Shown here: positions 1 to 8,407 of the stretch, piece after piece
How positions within the stretch are numbered: the first letter of the stretch is position 1
How the letters are laid out: each line of letters opens with the position of its first letter
NCBI GenBank assembly: GCA_963720705.1
Contig: CAVRGJ010000005.1
Span: forward strand, 434,001 to 498,000
Source: DASWJZ01 sp963720705
GTDB taxonomy: Bacteria > Pseudomonadota > Alphaproteobacteria > Rhizobiales > Afifellaceae
Direction of reading: 5' to 3'
Length of the DNA stretch: 64,000 nt
Notes under the pieces: generated by a model
Told to the model about the DNA's origin: nothing
What the model saw: the letters and a program-made list of their open reading frames with translations, nothing else
Database searches by the model: none
Made by a program: the position numbers and the translations under genes

Positions 1-1136
1 ATCGTCACGATGTCGCCGCCGGTGCGGGTCAGCGCCTCTTTCAGCGACGTCGTCGGATCGAGACTCGCGCGGCGTTGGTCGAGCGAGGCGACGACGAGGT
101 TAGCTCCGAGCCGCACCGAGCCTTGATCGGGCTCGCTCGCGCCGGTGAGAAGACTGAGGAGCGTCGTCTTTCCCGCGCCGTTCGGGCCGACGATGCCGAC
201 GCGATCGCCGCGCGCGATGCGGATCGAGAAATCGCGGACAAGGTCACGCCCGCCGAGCGCCTTCGATATCCCGCTCGCCTCGATGACGAGTTTTCCCGAC
301 GTCTTGGCGTCGGCGAGCGTGAATTTGACAGCGCCGGCGATTCGGAGCTGCTCGCGGCGCTTCCGGCGCAATTCGTGGAGCGCCCGGAGCCGTCCCTGAT
401 TGCGCGAGCGCCGCGCCGTCACGCCGTAGCGCAGCCAGTCGAGCTCGGCCGCGATCTTGCGGTCGAGCTTCTGGCGGTCGCGCTCCTCCTGCGCAAAGAC
501 CTCGTCGCGCCATGCCTCGAAGGCCGCAAAGCTTCGATCCAGCCGCCGTACCGTTCCGCGATCGAGCCAGAGCGTGGCGCGCGACAAGCGCTCCAAGAGC
601 CGCCGGTCATGGCTCACCAGAACGATTGCCGAGCGGCTCTTCGCGATCTCCTCTTCGAGCCATTCGATGGCCGGGAGGTCAAGATGGTTGGTCGGTTCGT
701 CGAGGATCAGGATGTCGGGGTCGGGTGCGAGCGCGCGGGCGAGCGCCGCGCGGCGCGCCTCGCCGCCGGAGAGATGCGCCGGGTCTTCGTCTCCGGCGAG
801 CCCGAGCGCGGCGAGGAGGTAGCTCGCGCGGTGCTGGTCGTCGCCCGGCGCAAGCCCGGCCTCAACGTACCCAAGCGCGGTCGGGAAGCCGGAAAGGTCG
901 GGCTCCTGCGGCAGGTAGCGCAAAGTCGCGCCCTGGCGGATGCTCCGTTCGCCTCTGTCGGACTCGATCTCGCCGGCCATGACCTTCAGGAGTGTCGATT
1001 TCCCCGAGCCGTTCCGCCCGACCAGCGCAAGACGCTCGCCCTCGCCGACGCTGACCTCGACATCGGCAAGAAGCGGCTGCCGGCCGAAACCGAGGGCGAC
1101 GTTCTTCAAAGTCAGGAGGGGCGGGGAGGCGGGCAT
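1..1136 (-). CDS. ABC-F family ATPase (Uup/EttA-like), C-terminus cut by window edge
   Basis: The protein is a cytoplasmic twin-ATPase without membrane segments, the layout of ABC-F proteins that act on the ribosome (translation factors, or antibiotic target protection). From the start at 1136 (MPASPPLLTLKN) the first cassette has a Walker A loop (GRNGSGKST, about residue 40), a signature LSGGEARRAALARAL and Walker B ILILDEPTNHLDL. The DEPTNHLD box is typical of ABC-F. A charged linker rich in Arg/Lys follows (RRSRNQGRLRAL), then the second Walker A (GPNGAGKTTLL). The sequence runs off the left edge before the second signature, so roughly the last third is missing. An upstream in-frame ATG at 1175 is also possible. 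The exact subfamily (Uup, EttA or other) cannot be settled from this fragment. Confidence 0.9.
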   Translation of the reverse strand, partial: MPASPPLLTLKNVALGFGRQPLLADVEVSVGEGERLALVGRNGSGKSTLLKVMAGEIESDRGERSIRQGATLRYLPQEPDLSGFPTALGYVEAGLAPGDDQHRASYLLAALGLAGDEDPAHLSGGEARRAALARALAPDPDILILDEPTNHLDLPAIEWLEEEIAKSRSAIVLVSHDRRLLERLSRATLWLDRGTVRRLDRSFAAFEAWRDEVFAQEERDRQKLDRKIAAELDWLRYGVTARRSRNQGRLRALHELRRKRREQLRIAGAVKFTLADAKTSGKLVIEASGISKALGGRDLVRDFSIRIARGDRVGIVGPNGAGKTTLLSLLTGASEPDQGSVRLGANLVVASLDQRRASLDPTTSLKEALTRTGGDIVT

Positions 1137-1204
1137 GCTGTGGAAGGGTCTGCCACGGACTTGCGATGTCGTCATGCCCGGACTTGGTCCGCGCCGAACA
1201 ATTC

Positions 1205-2188
1205 CTAGCCCGAGTAACACCCCGCAACGCGGGCGCGCTGGCGCACGAGCGCCAGCACAAGGTCGATCGCCGGCGTCGGCGTGTCGGTCAAAGCACCGAA
1301 CTCCTGCACCGCGGTAACGAGCGCGTCGATCTCCATCGGACGGCCGCGTTCAAGGTCTTGCAGCATAGAGGTCTTGTGCGCGCCGACCTGCTCCGCCACG
1401 GCGATGCGACGGTCGACGTCGATCGGGAATTTCACGCCGAGCGCCGAGGCGATCGTCTCCGCCTCCACCATCATGGCGCGTGCGACTGTGCGGGCGCCGG
1501 GATCGCGGGCGATCTCTTCCAGCGTGGCGCCGGTCAGCGCCGAGATCGGATTGAAGGACAGATTCCCCCAGAGCTTCACCCAGATGTCGTTGCGAATGTC
1601 CGGCCGGATCGGCGCGCCGATGCCCGCGCCGACAAGCACGCGGGAGAGGGCAGCGAGGCGCTCGCTACTCTCGCCCGATGGTTCGCCGAGCGGCAGCCGG
1701 TCGCCCTCGACGTGGCGGATCATCCCGGGCGCTTTGTTCTCCGCCGCAACGTAGACAACGCAGCCGATGGCACGCTCGGGCCCAAGCGCGGCCCAAATCT
1801 TTCCACCGGGATCGACGGCCTCCACGCGGCGGCCTTCGTGCGCACCGCCGTGCTTGTAGAAATACCACCAGGGCACGCCGTTCTGTGCGGTGACAATAGC
1901 GGTGTCGGGACCGAGCAGCGGCTTCAGGCTGTCGAGCACGCCGGTGACCGAGTGCGCCTTGAGTGACAGAATCACATAGTCCTGGGCCCCGAGTGTGGCC
2001 GGGTCGTCGGTCGCGGCGACGCGCACGGTGCTCTCGCCGTCCTTGCCGCGGACCGTCAGACCGTTCTCTCGCATTGCCGCAAGATGCGGCCCGCGCGCGA
2101 CGAGGCTCACGTCCGCCTCGCCTTTCTCGGCGAGCTTCGCTCCGATGAATCCGCCGATGGCGCCGGCCCCGAAGACGCAGATTTTCAT
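1205..2188 (-). CDS. 2-dehydropantoate 2-reductase family protein
   Basis: Predicted NADPH-dependent reductase of the ApbA/PanE family, which reduces ketopantoate to pantoate in coenzyme A synthesis. The N-terminus MKICVFGAGAIGG carries the Rossmann GxGxxG loop. A conserved Lys-Leu-Trp-Gly-Asn segment in the middle (IWVKLWGNLSFNP) contains the catalytic lysine of the family, and the helical C-terminal half is present (327 aa, normal length). The ATG at 2188 is preferred to an in-frame TTG three codons upstream. It lies about 120 nt downstream of the formate-tetrahydrofolate ligase gene on the same strand and may be read from the same message. Many genomes carry several paralogues with unknown 2-oxoacid substrates, so ketopantoate is only the default guess. 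Confidence 0.85.
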   Translation of the reverse strand: MKICVFGAGAIGGFIGAKLAEKGEADVSLVARGPHLAAMRENGLTVRGKDGESTVRVAATDDPATLGAQDYVILSLKAHSVTGVLDSLKPLLGPDTAIVTAQNGVPWWYFYKHGGAHEGRRVEAVDPGGKIWAALGPERAIGCVVYVAAENKAPGMIRHVEGDRLPLGEPSGESSERLAALSRVLVGAGIGAPIRPDIRNDIWVKLWGNLSFNPISALTGATLEEIARDPGARTVARAMMVEAETIASALGVKFPIDVDRRIAVAEQVGAHKTSMLQDLERGRPMEIDALVTAVQEFGALTDTPTPAIDLVLALVRQRARVAGCYSG

Positions 2189-2305
2189 GCCGCGCAATGC
2201 CTCATCATGAGGTGCGCTGCAGAGCAGCGCCTCGAAGGATCGGATGCGGTGCGTGGCTTGGTGCGCGTTCGAGGATGACCGTAATCGTACGACACCAAAC
2301 CTCTC

Positions 2306-4003
2306 TTAGAACAACCCGGTGATGCGACCCTGCGCGTCGACGTTGATCGAATCGGCGGCCGGCACGCGCGGCAGGCCGGGCATGGTCATGATCTCTCCGC
2401 AGATCACCACCACGAACTCGGCGCCGGCGGAGAGCCGCACCTCGCGCACAGGAATAGTGAAATCGGTGGGCGCGCCTTTGGAGTCGGCATTGGTGGTGAA
2501 GCTGTATTGAGTCTTAGCGATGCAGACCGGCAGCTTGCCGTAGCCCATGCTCTCGAAATTGGCGAGCTGGTCGCGCACCGCCTTGGGCGCCTCGATATCC
2601 TTGGCGCGATAGATTTTCTGCGCAATGGTGCGCACCTTCTCCAAGAGCGGCATGTCGTCGGGATAAAGCAGCTTGAGCTTGCTCTTGCCGCTCTCGACCA
2701 CCTTGACCACGGCGCGGGCGACATCGGCGGCGCCATCGCCGCCCATGGCCCAGTGGTCGGCCATAAGCGCCTCAACACCGAGCTTCTTGCAGGACTCCTT
2801 GACCAGCGCGATCTCGGCCTCGGTGTCTGCGGAGAAGCGGTTGATCGAAACCACGGGCACGATACCGAAATTCTGCATGTTCTCGATGTGGCGCTGGAGA
2901 TTGGCCATGCCGGCGGCGAGCGCCTTCAAGTCTTCCTTCTTGAGGTCGTCCTTCTTGACGCCGCCGTGCATCTTGAGCGCGCGAATGGTGGCGACCAGGA
3001 CGACGGCGTCGGGCGCAAGGCCCGTCTTGCGACACTTGATGTCGAGAAACTTCTCGGCGCCGAGGTCGGCGCCGAAGCCGGCCTCGGTCACCACGTAGTC
3101 GGCAAGCTTCAGCGCAGTGGTGGTGGCAAGCACCGAATTGCAGCCGTGCGCGATGTTGGCGAACGGTCCGCCGTGGATGAAGGCGGGTGTGCCTTCCAGT
3201 GTCTGCACCAGGTTGGGCGACAGCGCGTCCTTCAAGAGCGCGGTCATCGGTCCCTGGCCCTTGACGTCGCCGGCGCGCACCGGCTTGCGGTCGCGAGTGT
3301 AACCGATGACGATGTTGGACAGCCGCTCCTTCAAATCATCGAGATCCTTGGCAAGGCAGAAGATTGCCATCACCTCGGAGGCGACGGTGATGTCGAAACC
3401 GTCCTCGCGCGGAAAGCCGTTGGCGACGCCGCCGAGCGAGTCCACGATCGAGCGCAGCGCACGGTCGTTCATGTCCATTGCGCGGCGCCAGGTGATACGC
3501 CGGGAGTCGAGGCCAAGTGCATTGCCCCAATAGATGTGATTGTCGATCAGGGCAGCGAGCAGGTTGTTGGCGGTACCGATGGCGTGCAGGTCGCCGGTGA
3601 AGTGCAGATTGATGTCCTCCATCGGCACGACTTGCGCGTAGCCGCCGCCGGCGGCGCCGCCCTTGACGCCGAAGCAGGGGCCGAGCGAGGGCTCGCGCAG
3701 GCACAGCATGGCCTTCTTGCCGATGCGATTGAGCGCGTCGGTGACGCCCACTGTGGTGGTGGTCTTGCCTTCGCCGGCCGGCGTTGGGGTGATGGCCGAA
3801 ACCAGGACCAGCTTGCCGTTCGGCCGCGACTGCAGCGACTTGATGTAGTTCATCGAGACCTTGGCCTTGTAGTGGCCGTAGGGCTCGAGATTTTCCGGAG
3901 CGATGCCGAGCTTTTCCTTGGCGAGTTCCATGATCGGCCGCATCTTGGCGGCCTGGGCAATTTCGATGTCGGATTTCGGTGACTGATGCTGCGAGGCGGG
4001 CAT
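2306..4003 (-). CDS. fhs: Formate--tetrahydrofolate ligase
   Basis: Catalyses ATP-dependent formylation of tetrahydrofolate by formate, giving 10-formyl-THF for one-carbon metabolism (called FtfL in methylotrophs). The 565-aa length fits the family (about 557). The N-terminal ATP loop TPTPAGEGKTTTTVG is at about residues 73-87. Further family blocks follow, such as EPSLGPCFGVKGGAAGGGYAQ cut into the usual order, GPFANIAHGCNS and the C-terminal GEIMTMPGLPRVPAA. The ATG at 4003 matches the family N-terminus; no good Shine-Dalgarno precedes it, so translation may depend on the upstream formyltransferase gene 31 nt away. It is the last step of the oxalate cluster: formate released from oxalate can enter folate metabolism here. 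Confidence 0.96.
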   Translation of the reverse strand: MPASQHQSPKSDIEIAQAAKMRPIMELAKEKLGIAPENLEPYGHYKAKVSMNYIKSLQSRPNGKLVLVSAITPTPAGEGKTTTTVGVTDALNRIGKKAMLCLREPSLGPCFGVKGGAAGGGYAQVVPMEDINLHFTGDLHAIGTANNLLAALIDNHIYWGNALGLDSRRITWRRAMDMNDRALRSIVDSLGGVANGFPREDGFDITVASEVMAIFCLAKDLDDLKERLSNIVIGYTRDRKPVRAGDVKGQGPMTALLKDALSPNLVQTLEGTPAFIHGGPFANIAHGCNSVLATTTALKLADYVVTEAGFGADLGAEKFLDIKCRKTGLAPDAVVLVATIRALKMHGGVKKDDLKKEDLKALAAGMANLQRHIENMQNFGIVPVVSINRFSADTEAEIALVKESCKKLGVEALMADHWAMGGDGAADVARAVVKVVESGKSKLKLLYPDDMPLLEKVRTIAQKIYRAKDIEAPKAVRDQLANFESMGYGKLPVCIAKTQYSFTTNADSKGAPTDFTIPVREVRLSAGAEFVVVICGEIMTMPGLPRVPAADSINVDAQGRITGLF

Positions 4004-4034
4004 TGGAGGAGGTCCAGTCGTTCGGAGGTTAAGT

Positions 4035-4964
4035 TCAGCCGAGGCGGGTGCCGGCGGCGAGATTGGTGGATTTGACGAATTCGCCGGCGGCGACCTTGCC
4101 GGCATCGGCCTGTACGCGCGTGACCTTGAAGCGGCCGTCGGCGCAGACCACGGTGAAGCCGTCGTTATCGAGCGCGACGATCTCGCCCAGCTTGCCGGCA
4201 ATGCCCTTCGGGTCTTTGGCCGGCAGCGGCGTGGCGTCGAAAATCTTCAGGGTCTGGCCGTCGAGCGTTGTCCAGGCGCCGGGCGCCGGATTGCAGCCGC
4301 GGATCAGCGGATCGATCTGCCGCCAGGACTTGCCCCAGTCGATCTTGGCGTTGCCCGGGCCGCAACGGCCTTCATAGGTCGCCTTCGACTCATCCTGCTT
4401 GATGCGCGGCGCCTTGCCGGCCTTCACCAGGTCGACCGACTCAAGCATCGCTTCGACACCCATGGGAAACAAGCGGTCGAAATAGACGCTGCCGAGCGTG
4501 TCGGTGGACGAGATCGACGTGGTCTTCTGCAGCAGGACGTCGCCGGTGTCGAGACCGTTGTCGGGCCAGAAGATCGACAGACCGGTCTCCTTCTCGCCAA
4601 GGATGATCGGCCAGTTGATGGCGGATGCCCCGCGATAGGCCGGCAGCAGCGAGGGGTGATACTGGATCGAGCCGTGGGTCGGGACGTTGAGGAAGTCTTC
4701 CGGCACGAACAAAGTGACGAAGGCCATCACCTGGAGGTCGGGCTTCAGCGCCTTGAATTCCTCCCGGATTTTCGGGTCCTTGTAGGATGCGGGTTGGTAG
4801 ACAGGGAGCTTCGCGGCAATTGCGGCCTCCTTGAGCGGATCGGCCTTGCCGCCGGGCTTCTCCGGCGCGACGTAGACGGCGATCACGTTCTCGCCGCGTT
4901 GGAGCAGGGCTTCCAAGACCGCCTTGCCGAACGCCTGCTGGCCATGAACGACGATACGCATCAT
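4035..4964 (-). CDS. Formyltransferase of the 10-formyl-THF hydrolase/ALDH1L1 N-domain type
   Basis: A 309-aa formyltransferase with a Rossmann-like N-terminal domain (MMRIVVHGQQAFGK) and the C-terminal Fmt-like domain (from about residue 205). The catalytic His and Asp are H103 (QYHPSLLPAYRGASAINW) and D139 (GLDTGD), spaced 36 residues apart as in methionyl-tRNA formyltransferase. However, the Asn two residues before the His in Fmt is Gln here, and the YHPS...GASAINW block resembles the folate-binding domain of 10-formyl-THF dehydrogenase (ALDH1L1). There is a strong ribosome site (AAGGGGGG) before the ATG at 4964. It sits between the oxalate CoA-transferase and the folate ligase genes, so it probably moves a formyl group in that pathway rather than formylating initiator tRNA. 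Candidate roles are hydrolysis of 10-formyl-THF or transfer between formyl-CoA and THF; neither is proven. Confidence 0.85.
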   Translation of the reverse strand: MMRIVVHGQQAFGKAVLEALLQRGENVIAVYVAPEKPGGKADPLKEAAIAAKLPVYQPASYKDPKIREEFKALKPDLQVMAFVTLFVPEDFLNVPTHGSIQYHPSLLPAYRGASAINWPIILGEKETGLSIFWPDNGLDTGDVLLQKTTSISSTDTLGSVYFDRLFPMGVEAMLESVDLVKAGKAPRIKQDESKATYEGRCGPGNAKIDWGKSWRQIDPLIRGCNPAPGAWTTLDGQTLKIFDATPLPAKDPKGIAGKLGEIVALDNDGFTVVCADGRFKVTRVQADAGKVAAGEFVKSTNLAAGTRLG

Positions 4965-5038
4965 GCACCCCCCTTGCGGCTCATCGCCGGGCCGATCGGC
5001 CATTCATCCGATGAACGCCTGCCTCGCAGACATGAGCT

Positions 5039-6523
5039 TCACGCCGCTGCGGCCTTCGGCTTCTCCGGAGCGCTGATCGCCCCCGAATTTCTGATTTCGG
5101 CGAGCTCCTTGGCGGAATAGCCGAGCACCTTGCTCAGGATAACGTCGGTGTGCTCGCCGAGAAGCGGCGAACGTTCCACACGCGCCGGCGAGTCCGACAG
5201 CTTGATCGGATTGCCGACGGTCAGATACTTGCCGCGGGTCGGGTGATCGACCTCGACCACGGTGCCTGTCTCGCGCAGCGACTTGTCCTCGGCGATCTCC
5301 TTCATCGACAGGATCGGGCCGCAGGGAATGTCGTGCTTGTTGAGAATGTCCATGGCCTCGAACTTGTCCTTGGTCATGGTCCATTCTTCGATGCGCGCGA
5401 AGATCTGCTTCAGCCGCGGCAGCCGCGCCGGCGGCTTGGCGTAGTCGGGATCGGTCTTCCAGGTCGGCTCGCCGATCACCTCGCAAATCTTCTCCCACAC
5501 CGGCGCTTGGGTGATGAAGTAGATGTAGGCATCGGGATCGCTCTCCCAGCCCTTGCACTTCAGGATCCAGCCCGGCTGACCGCCGCCGGAATCGTTGCCG
5601 GCACGCGGCACGGCTTTGCCGAACGGAACGCCTTCGCTGAACTGGCTGTATTCCGTGAGTGGGCCTCGGTTGAGGCGTTGCTGGTCGCGCAGCTTGACGC
5701 GACAGAGATTGAGCACGCCATCTTGCATCGCCGCGAGCACCTTTTGGCCGCGGCCCGTGCGGTTGCGCTGGTAGAGAGCGGCGACGATCCCGAGCGCAAG
5801 ATGCAGGCCGGTACCGGAATCGCCGATCTGCGCGCCGGTCACCAGCGGCGGGCCTTCGCGGAAGCCGGTGGTCGAGGCGGCGCCTCCGGCGCATTGGGCG
5901 ACGTTCTCGTAGACCTTGCAGTCCACGTACGGGCCGGGACCGAAGCCCTTGACCGAGGCGACGATCATGCGCGGGTTCGTCTTGTGGATGTGCTCCCAGG
6001 TCAGCCCCATACGGTCGAGTGCGCCAGGCGCGAAGTTCTCCACCAGCACGTCGCATTGCCGGATCAGCCGGTCGAGGATCTCCTTGCCCTTGGGGTGCTT
6101 GGAATCGATTGTGATCGAACGCTTGGAGCCATTCAGCATCGTGAAATAGAGGCTGTCGGCATTGGGAACATCGCGCAGTTGGCCGCGCGTTATGTCGCCG
6201 ATGCCGGGGCGTTCGACCTTGATCACATCGGCGCCCATATAGGCGAGCAATTGTGTGCATGTCGGACCGGACTGCACGTGGGTGAAGTCGAGGATGCGAA
6301 CGCCGTCGAGCGCGAGGCCGGCCTGGCCCCAGGGCCGGTTCGAAGGCTTCGGCAAGCCGCCGTTCTTGGACGCCGCAGCTCTCTTGGATATAGGCTTTCT
6401 CGCCGCCTTTTTGGCGACCGCTCTCTTTGCGGCGGCCTTCTTGGCGGTGGCCTTCTTGGCGGTGGCCTTCTTCGGCGCTCTTTTCCCGCCGGTGTTCTTC
6501 TTGGTTTTTTTCGCCTTGGCCAT
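5039..6523 (-). CDS. frc: Formyl-CoA:oxalate CoA-transferase with a Lys/Ala-rich N-terminal tail
   Basis: Class III CoA-transferase that moves CoA from formyl-CoA to oxalate, feeding oxalyl-CoA to the decarboxylase encoded just upstream. The catalytic core begins at about residue 70 (ALDGVRILDF) and aligns well with Oxalobacter Frc: catalytic Asp is D235 (AQIGDSGTG, Asp169 there), and the glycine loop DSGGGQPGWILKCKGWE is about residues 311-327. The residue matching Trp48 is Gln (TRGQLRD). The first ~65 residues are an extra tail of AKK/ATAKKA repeats like histone H1 or bacterial nucleoid proteins; it is in frame without a stop. The ATG at 6523 follows a strong site (AAGGAGGGGG), so the tail is translated. 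494 aa against 428 for the classical enzyme. Confidence 0.95.
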   Translation of the reverse strand: MAKAKKTKKNTGGKRAPKKATAKKATAKKAAAKRAVAKKAARKPISKRAAASKNGGLPKPSNRPWGQAGLALDGVRILDFTHVQSGPTCTQLLAYMGADVIKVERPGIGDITRGQLRDVPNADSLYFTMLNGSKRSITIDSKHPKGKEILDRLIRQCDVLVENFAPGALDRMGLTWEHIHKTNPRMIVASVKGFGPGPYVDCKVYENVAQCAGGAASTTGFREGPPLVTGAQIGDSGTGLHLALGIVAALYQRNRTGRGQKVLAAMQDGVLNLCRVKLRDQQRLNRGPLTEYSQFSEGVPFGKAVPRAGNDSGGGQPGWILKCKGWESDPDAYIYFITQAPVWEKICEVIGEPTWKTDPDYAKPPARLPRLKQIFARIEEWTMTKDKFEAMDILNKHDIPCGPILSMKEIAEDKSLRETGTVVEVDHPTRGKYLTVGNPIKLSDSPARVERSPLLGEHTDVILSKVLGYSAKELAEIRNSGAISAPEKPKAAAA

Positions 6524-6596
6524 GACCCCCTCCTTCAACGGGAATGCAAAATGACGCGAAGCGGACCGGCGTCAGCTCCGGCCCGCGATGGATCCT

Positions 6597-8342
6597 CTAT
6601 TTCTTGCGAACTACGCTTTGCGGGTTGAGGTTGCCGATGCGGCCGCTCTCGGTGCCGGCCGCCGGGTCGATCACGGCATTGATGAGGGTCGGCTTGCCGG
6701 AATCCATGGCCGCGTCGACGGCGCGCTTCAGTTCGTCCGGCGTCGTCACGTGGACTCCGACTCCGCCGAATGCTTCCATCATCTTGTCGTAGCGCGCGTC
6801 CTTGACGAAAACCGTTGTCGCCGGATCCGGACCGCCGGTCGGATTGACGTTGGTGCCGCGATAGATGCCGTTGTTATTGAAGATGACGACGCAGACCGGC
6901 AGGCTGTAGCGGCAAATCGTTTCCACTTCCATGCCGGAGAAACCGAAGGCCGAGTCACCTTCGACTGCAAGCACTGGCTTGCCGGTCTCTATCGCAGCCG
7001 CGATGGCATAGCCCATACCGATGCCCATGACGCCCCAGGTGCCGACGTCCAGACGTTTGCGCGGTTGATAAATGTCGATGACGCCGCGCGCGAGATCGAG
7101 CGTGTTGGCGCCTTCGTTGACGAGGATGGCATCCGGTCGCTCTTTGATGACGCTACGCAGCGCTCCGAGCGCGCCGTGGAAGTCCATCGGCGACGTGTTC
7201 TTCATCAGCCGAGGCGCCATCTTGGCGATGTTCTCTTCCCTTTTCGCCGTGACCGCACCGGTCCAGTCGGCCGGCGGGGGTGGCCACTTACCGCCGAACC
7301 CATCGACCAGCGCCGACACGCAAGAACCGATATCGCCGACCAAGGGGGCCGCGATCTCGACGTTCGAATCCATTTCTTTCGGCTCGATGTCGATCTGGAT
7401 GAACTTCTTCGGTGCCTCGCCCCAGGTCTTGCCTTTGCCGTGCGACAGGAGCCAGTTGAGACGGGCGCCGATCAGCATCACGACGTCGGAGTCCTTCAGC
7501 ACCGTCGAGCGCGCCGCGCCGGCGCATTGCGGATGCGTGTCGGGCAAGAGGCCTTTGGCCATACTCATCGGCAGGAACGGAATGCCGCTCTTCTCGACCA
7601 GGGCGCGGATCGCATCGTCTGCCTGCGCGTAGGCGGCGCCCTTGCCGAGGATGATCAGCGGACGCTTGGCGCCTTTCAGCACATCGAGCGCACGCTTGAC
7701 GGCGGCCGGAGCGGGATGCTGCGCCGGGGCCGGGTCAATGACCCTGACGAGCGACCTCTCCCCGGCCGCTGCGTCCATCACCTGAGAAAAAAGCTTGGCC
7801 GGCAGATCGAGATAGACGCCGCCTGGGCGGCCTGAGACGGCGGCGCGGATCGCACGCGCCACGCCGATGCCGATATCGGCGGCGTGAAGCACTCGGAATG
7901 CCGCCTTGCACAGCGGCTTGGCGATGGCGAGCTGGTCCATCTCCTCGTAGTCGCCCTGCTGGAGATCGACGATCTCGCGCTCGGACGAGCCCGAGATCAG
8001 GATCATCGGAAAGCAATTGGTGGTGGCGTGCGCTAGCGCGGTCAGACCGTTCAGGAACCCCGGCGCCGACACCGTGAGACAGATGCCGGGTTTCTTGGTC
8101 AGGAAGCCGGCGATGGAGGCGGCATAGCCGGCGTTCTGCTCGTGCCGAAACGAAAGGACGCGAATGCCTTCGGCCTGCGCCATGCGGCCGAAATCCGTGA
8201 TCGGGATGCCGGGCACACCGTAGATCGTCTGGACGCCGTTGAGCTTGAGCGCATCGATGACGAGATGAAAGCCATCCGTCAGCTGCTCAGGCGTGTCGAC
8301 GTCAGCTGCGGCAGCTCCGTTGCTCTGCGCTATCGCTGACAT
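6597..8342 (-). CDS. oxc: Oxalyl-CoA decarboxylase
   Basis: Thiamine-diphosphate enzyme that converts oxalyl-CoA to formyl-CoA and CO2, the decarboxylating step of oxalate catabolism. At 581 aa it has the three-domain layout of the acetolactate-synthase superfamily. The N-terminal cofactor-activating Glu is E68 in RHEQNAGYAAS, and the ThDP/Mg motif begins GDSAFGFSGMEVE and ends FNNNGIYRG in the C-terminal third. Residues GIPITDFGRMAQAEGI near the N-terminus and the CoA-site C-terminal tail match the Oxc subgroup rather than acetolactate synthase. The start has a good ribosome site (GGGAGGTATTGA). It lies 65 nt after the GntR regulator gene and 73 nt before frc, so the three are likely one transcription unit. 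Confidence 0.96.
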   Translation of the reverse strand: MSAIAQSNGAAAADVDTPEQLTDGFHLVIDALKLNGVQTIYGVPGIPITDFGRMAQAEGIRVLSFRHEQNAGYAASIAGFLTKKPGICLTVSAPGFLNGLTALAHATTNCFPMILISGSSEREIVDLQQGDYEEMDQLAIAKPLCKAAFRVLHAADIGIGVARAIRAAVSGRPGGVYLDLPAKLFSQVMDAAAGERSLVRVIDPAPAQHPAPAAVKRALDVLKGAKRPLIILGKGAAYAQADDAIRALVEKSGIPFLPMSMAKGLLPDTHPQCAGAARSTVLKDSDVVMLIGARLNWLLSHGKGKTWGEAPKKFIQIDIEPKEMDSNVEIAAPLVGDIGSCVSALVDGFGGKWPPPPADWTGAVTAKREENIAKMAPRLMKNTSPMDFHGALGALRSVIKERPDAILVNEGANTLDLARGVIDIYQPRKRLDVGTWGVMGIGMGYAIAAAIETGKPVLAVEGDSAFGFSGMEVETICRYSLPVCVVIFNNNGIYRGTNVNPTGGPDPATTVFVKDARYDKMMEAFGGVGVHVTTPDELKRAVDAAMDSGKPTLINAVIDPAAGTESGRIGNLNPQSVVRKK

Positions 8343-8407
8343 TCAATACCTCCCGTCGCGAGTTTCGCTGCGCCGTCGGCCTCGACCGCACGAAGAAATT
8401 GTCGCAA

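Noticed and set aside
75..1208. A 377-codon open frame opposite the ABC-F gene
   Set aside because: The minus-strand product has clear Walker and signature motifs; this frame has none.
6330..6523. The Lys/Ala-rich stretch as a separate nucleoid-protein gene before frc
   Set aside because: It continues in frame into frc with no stop and no second ribosome site at the core start.
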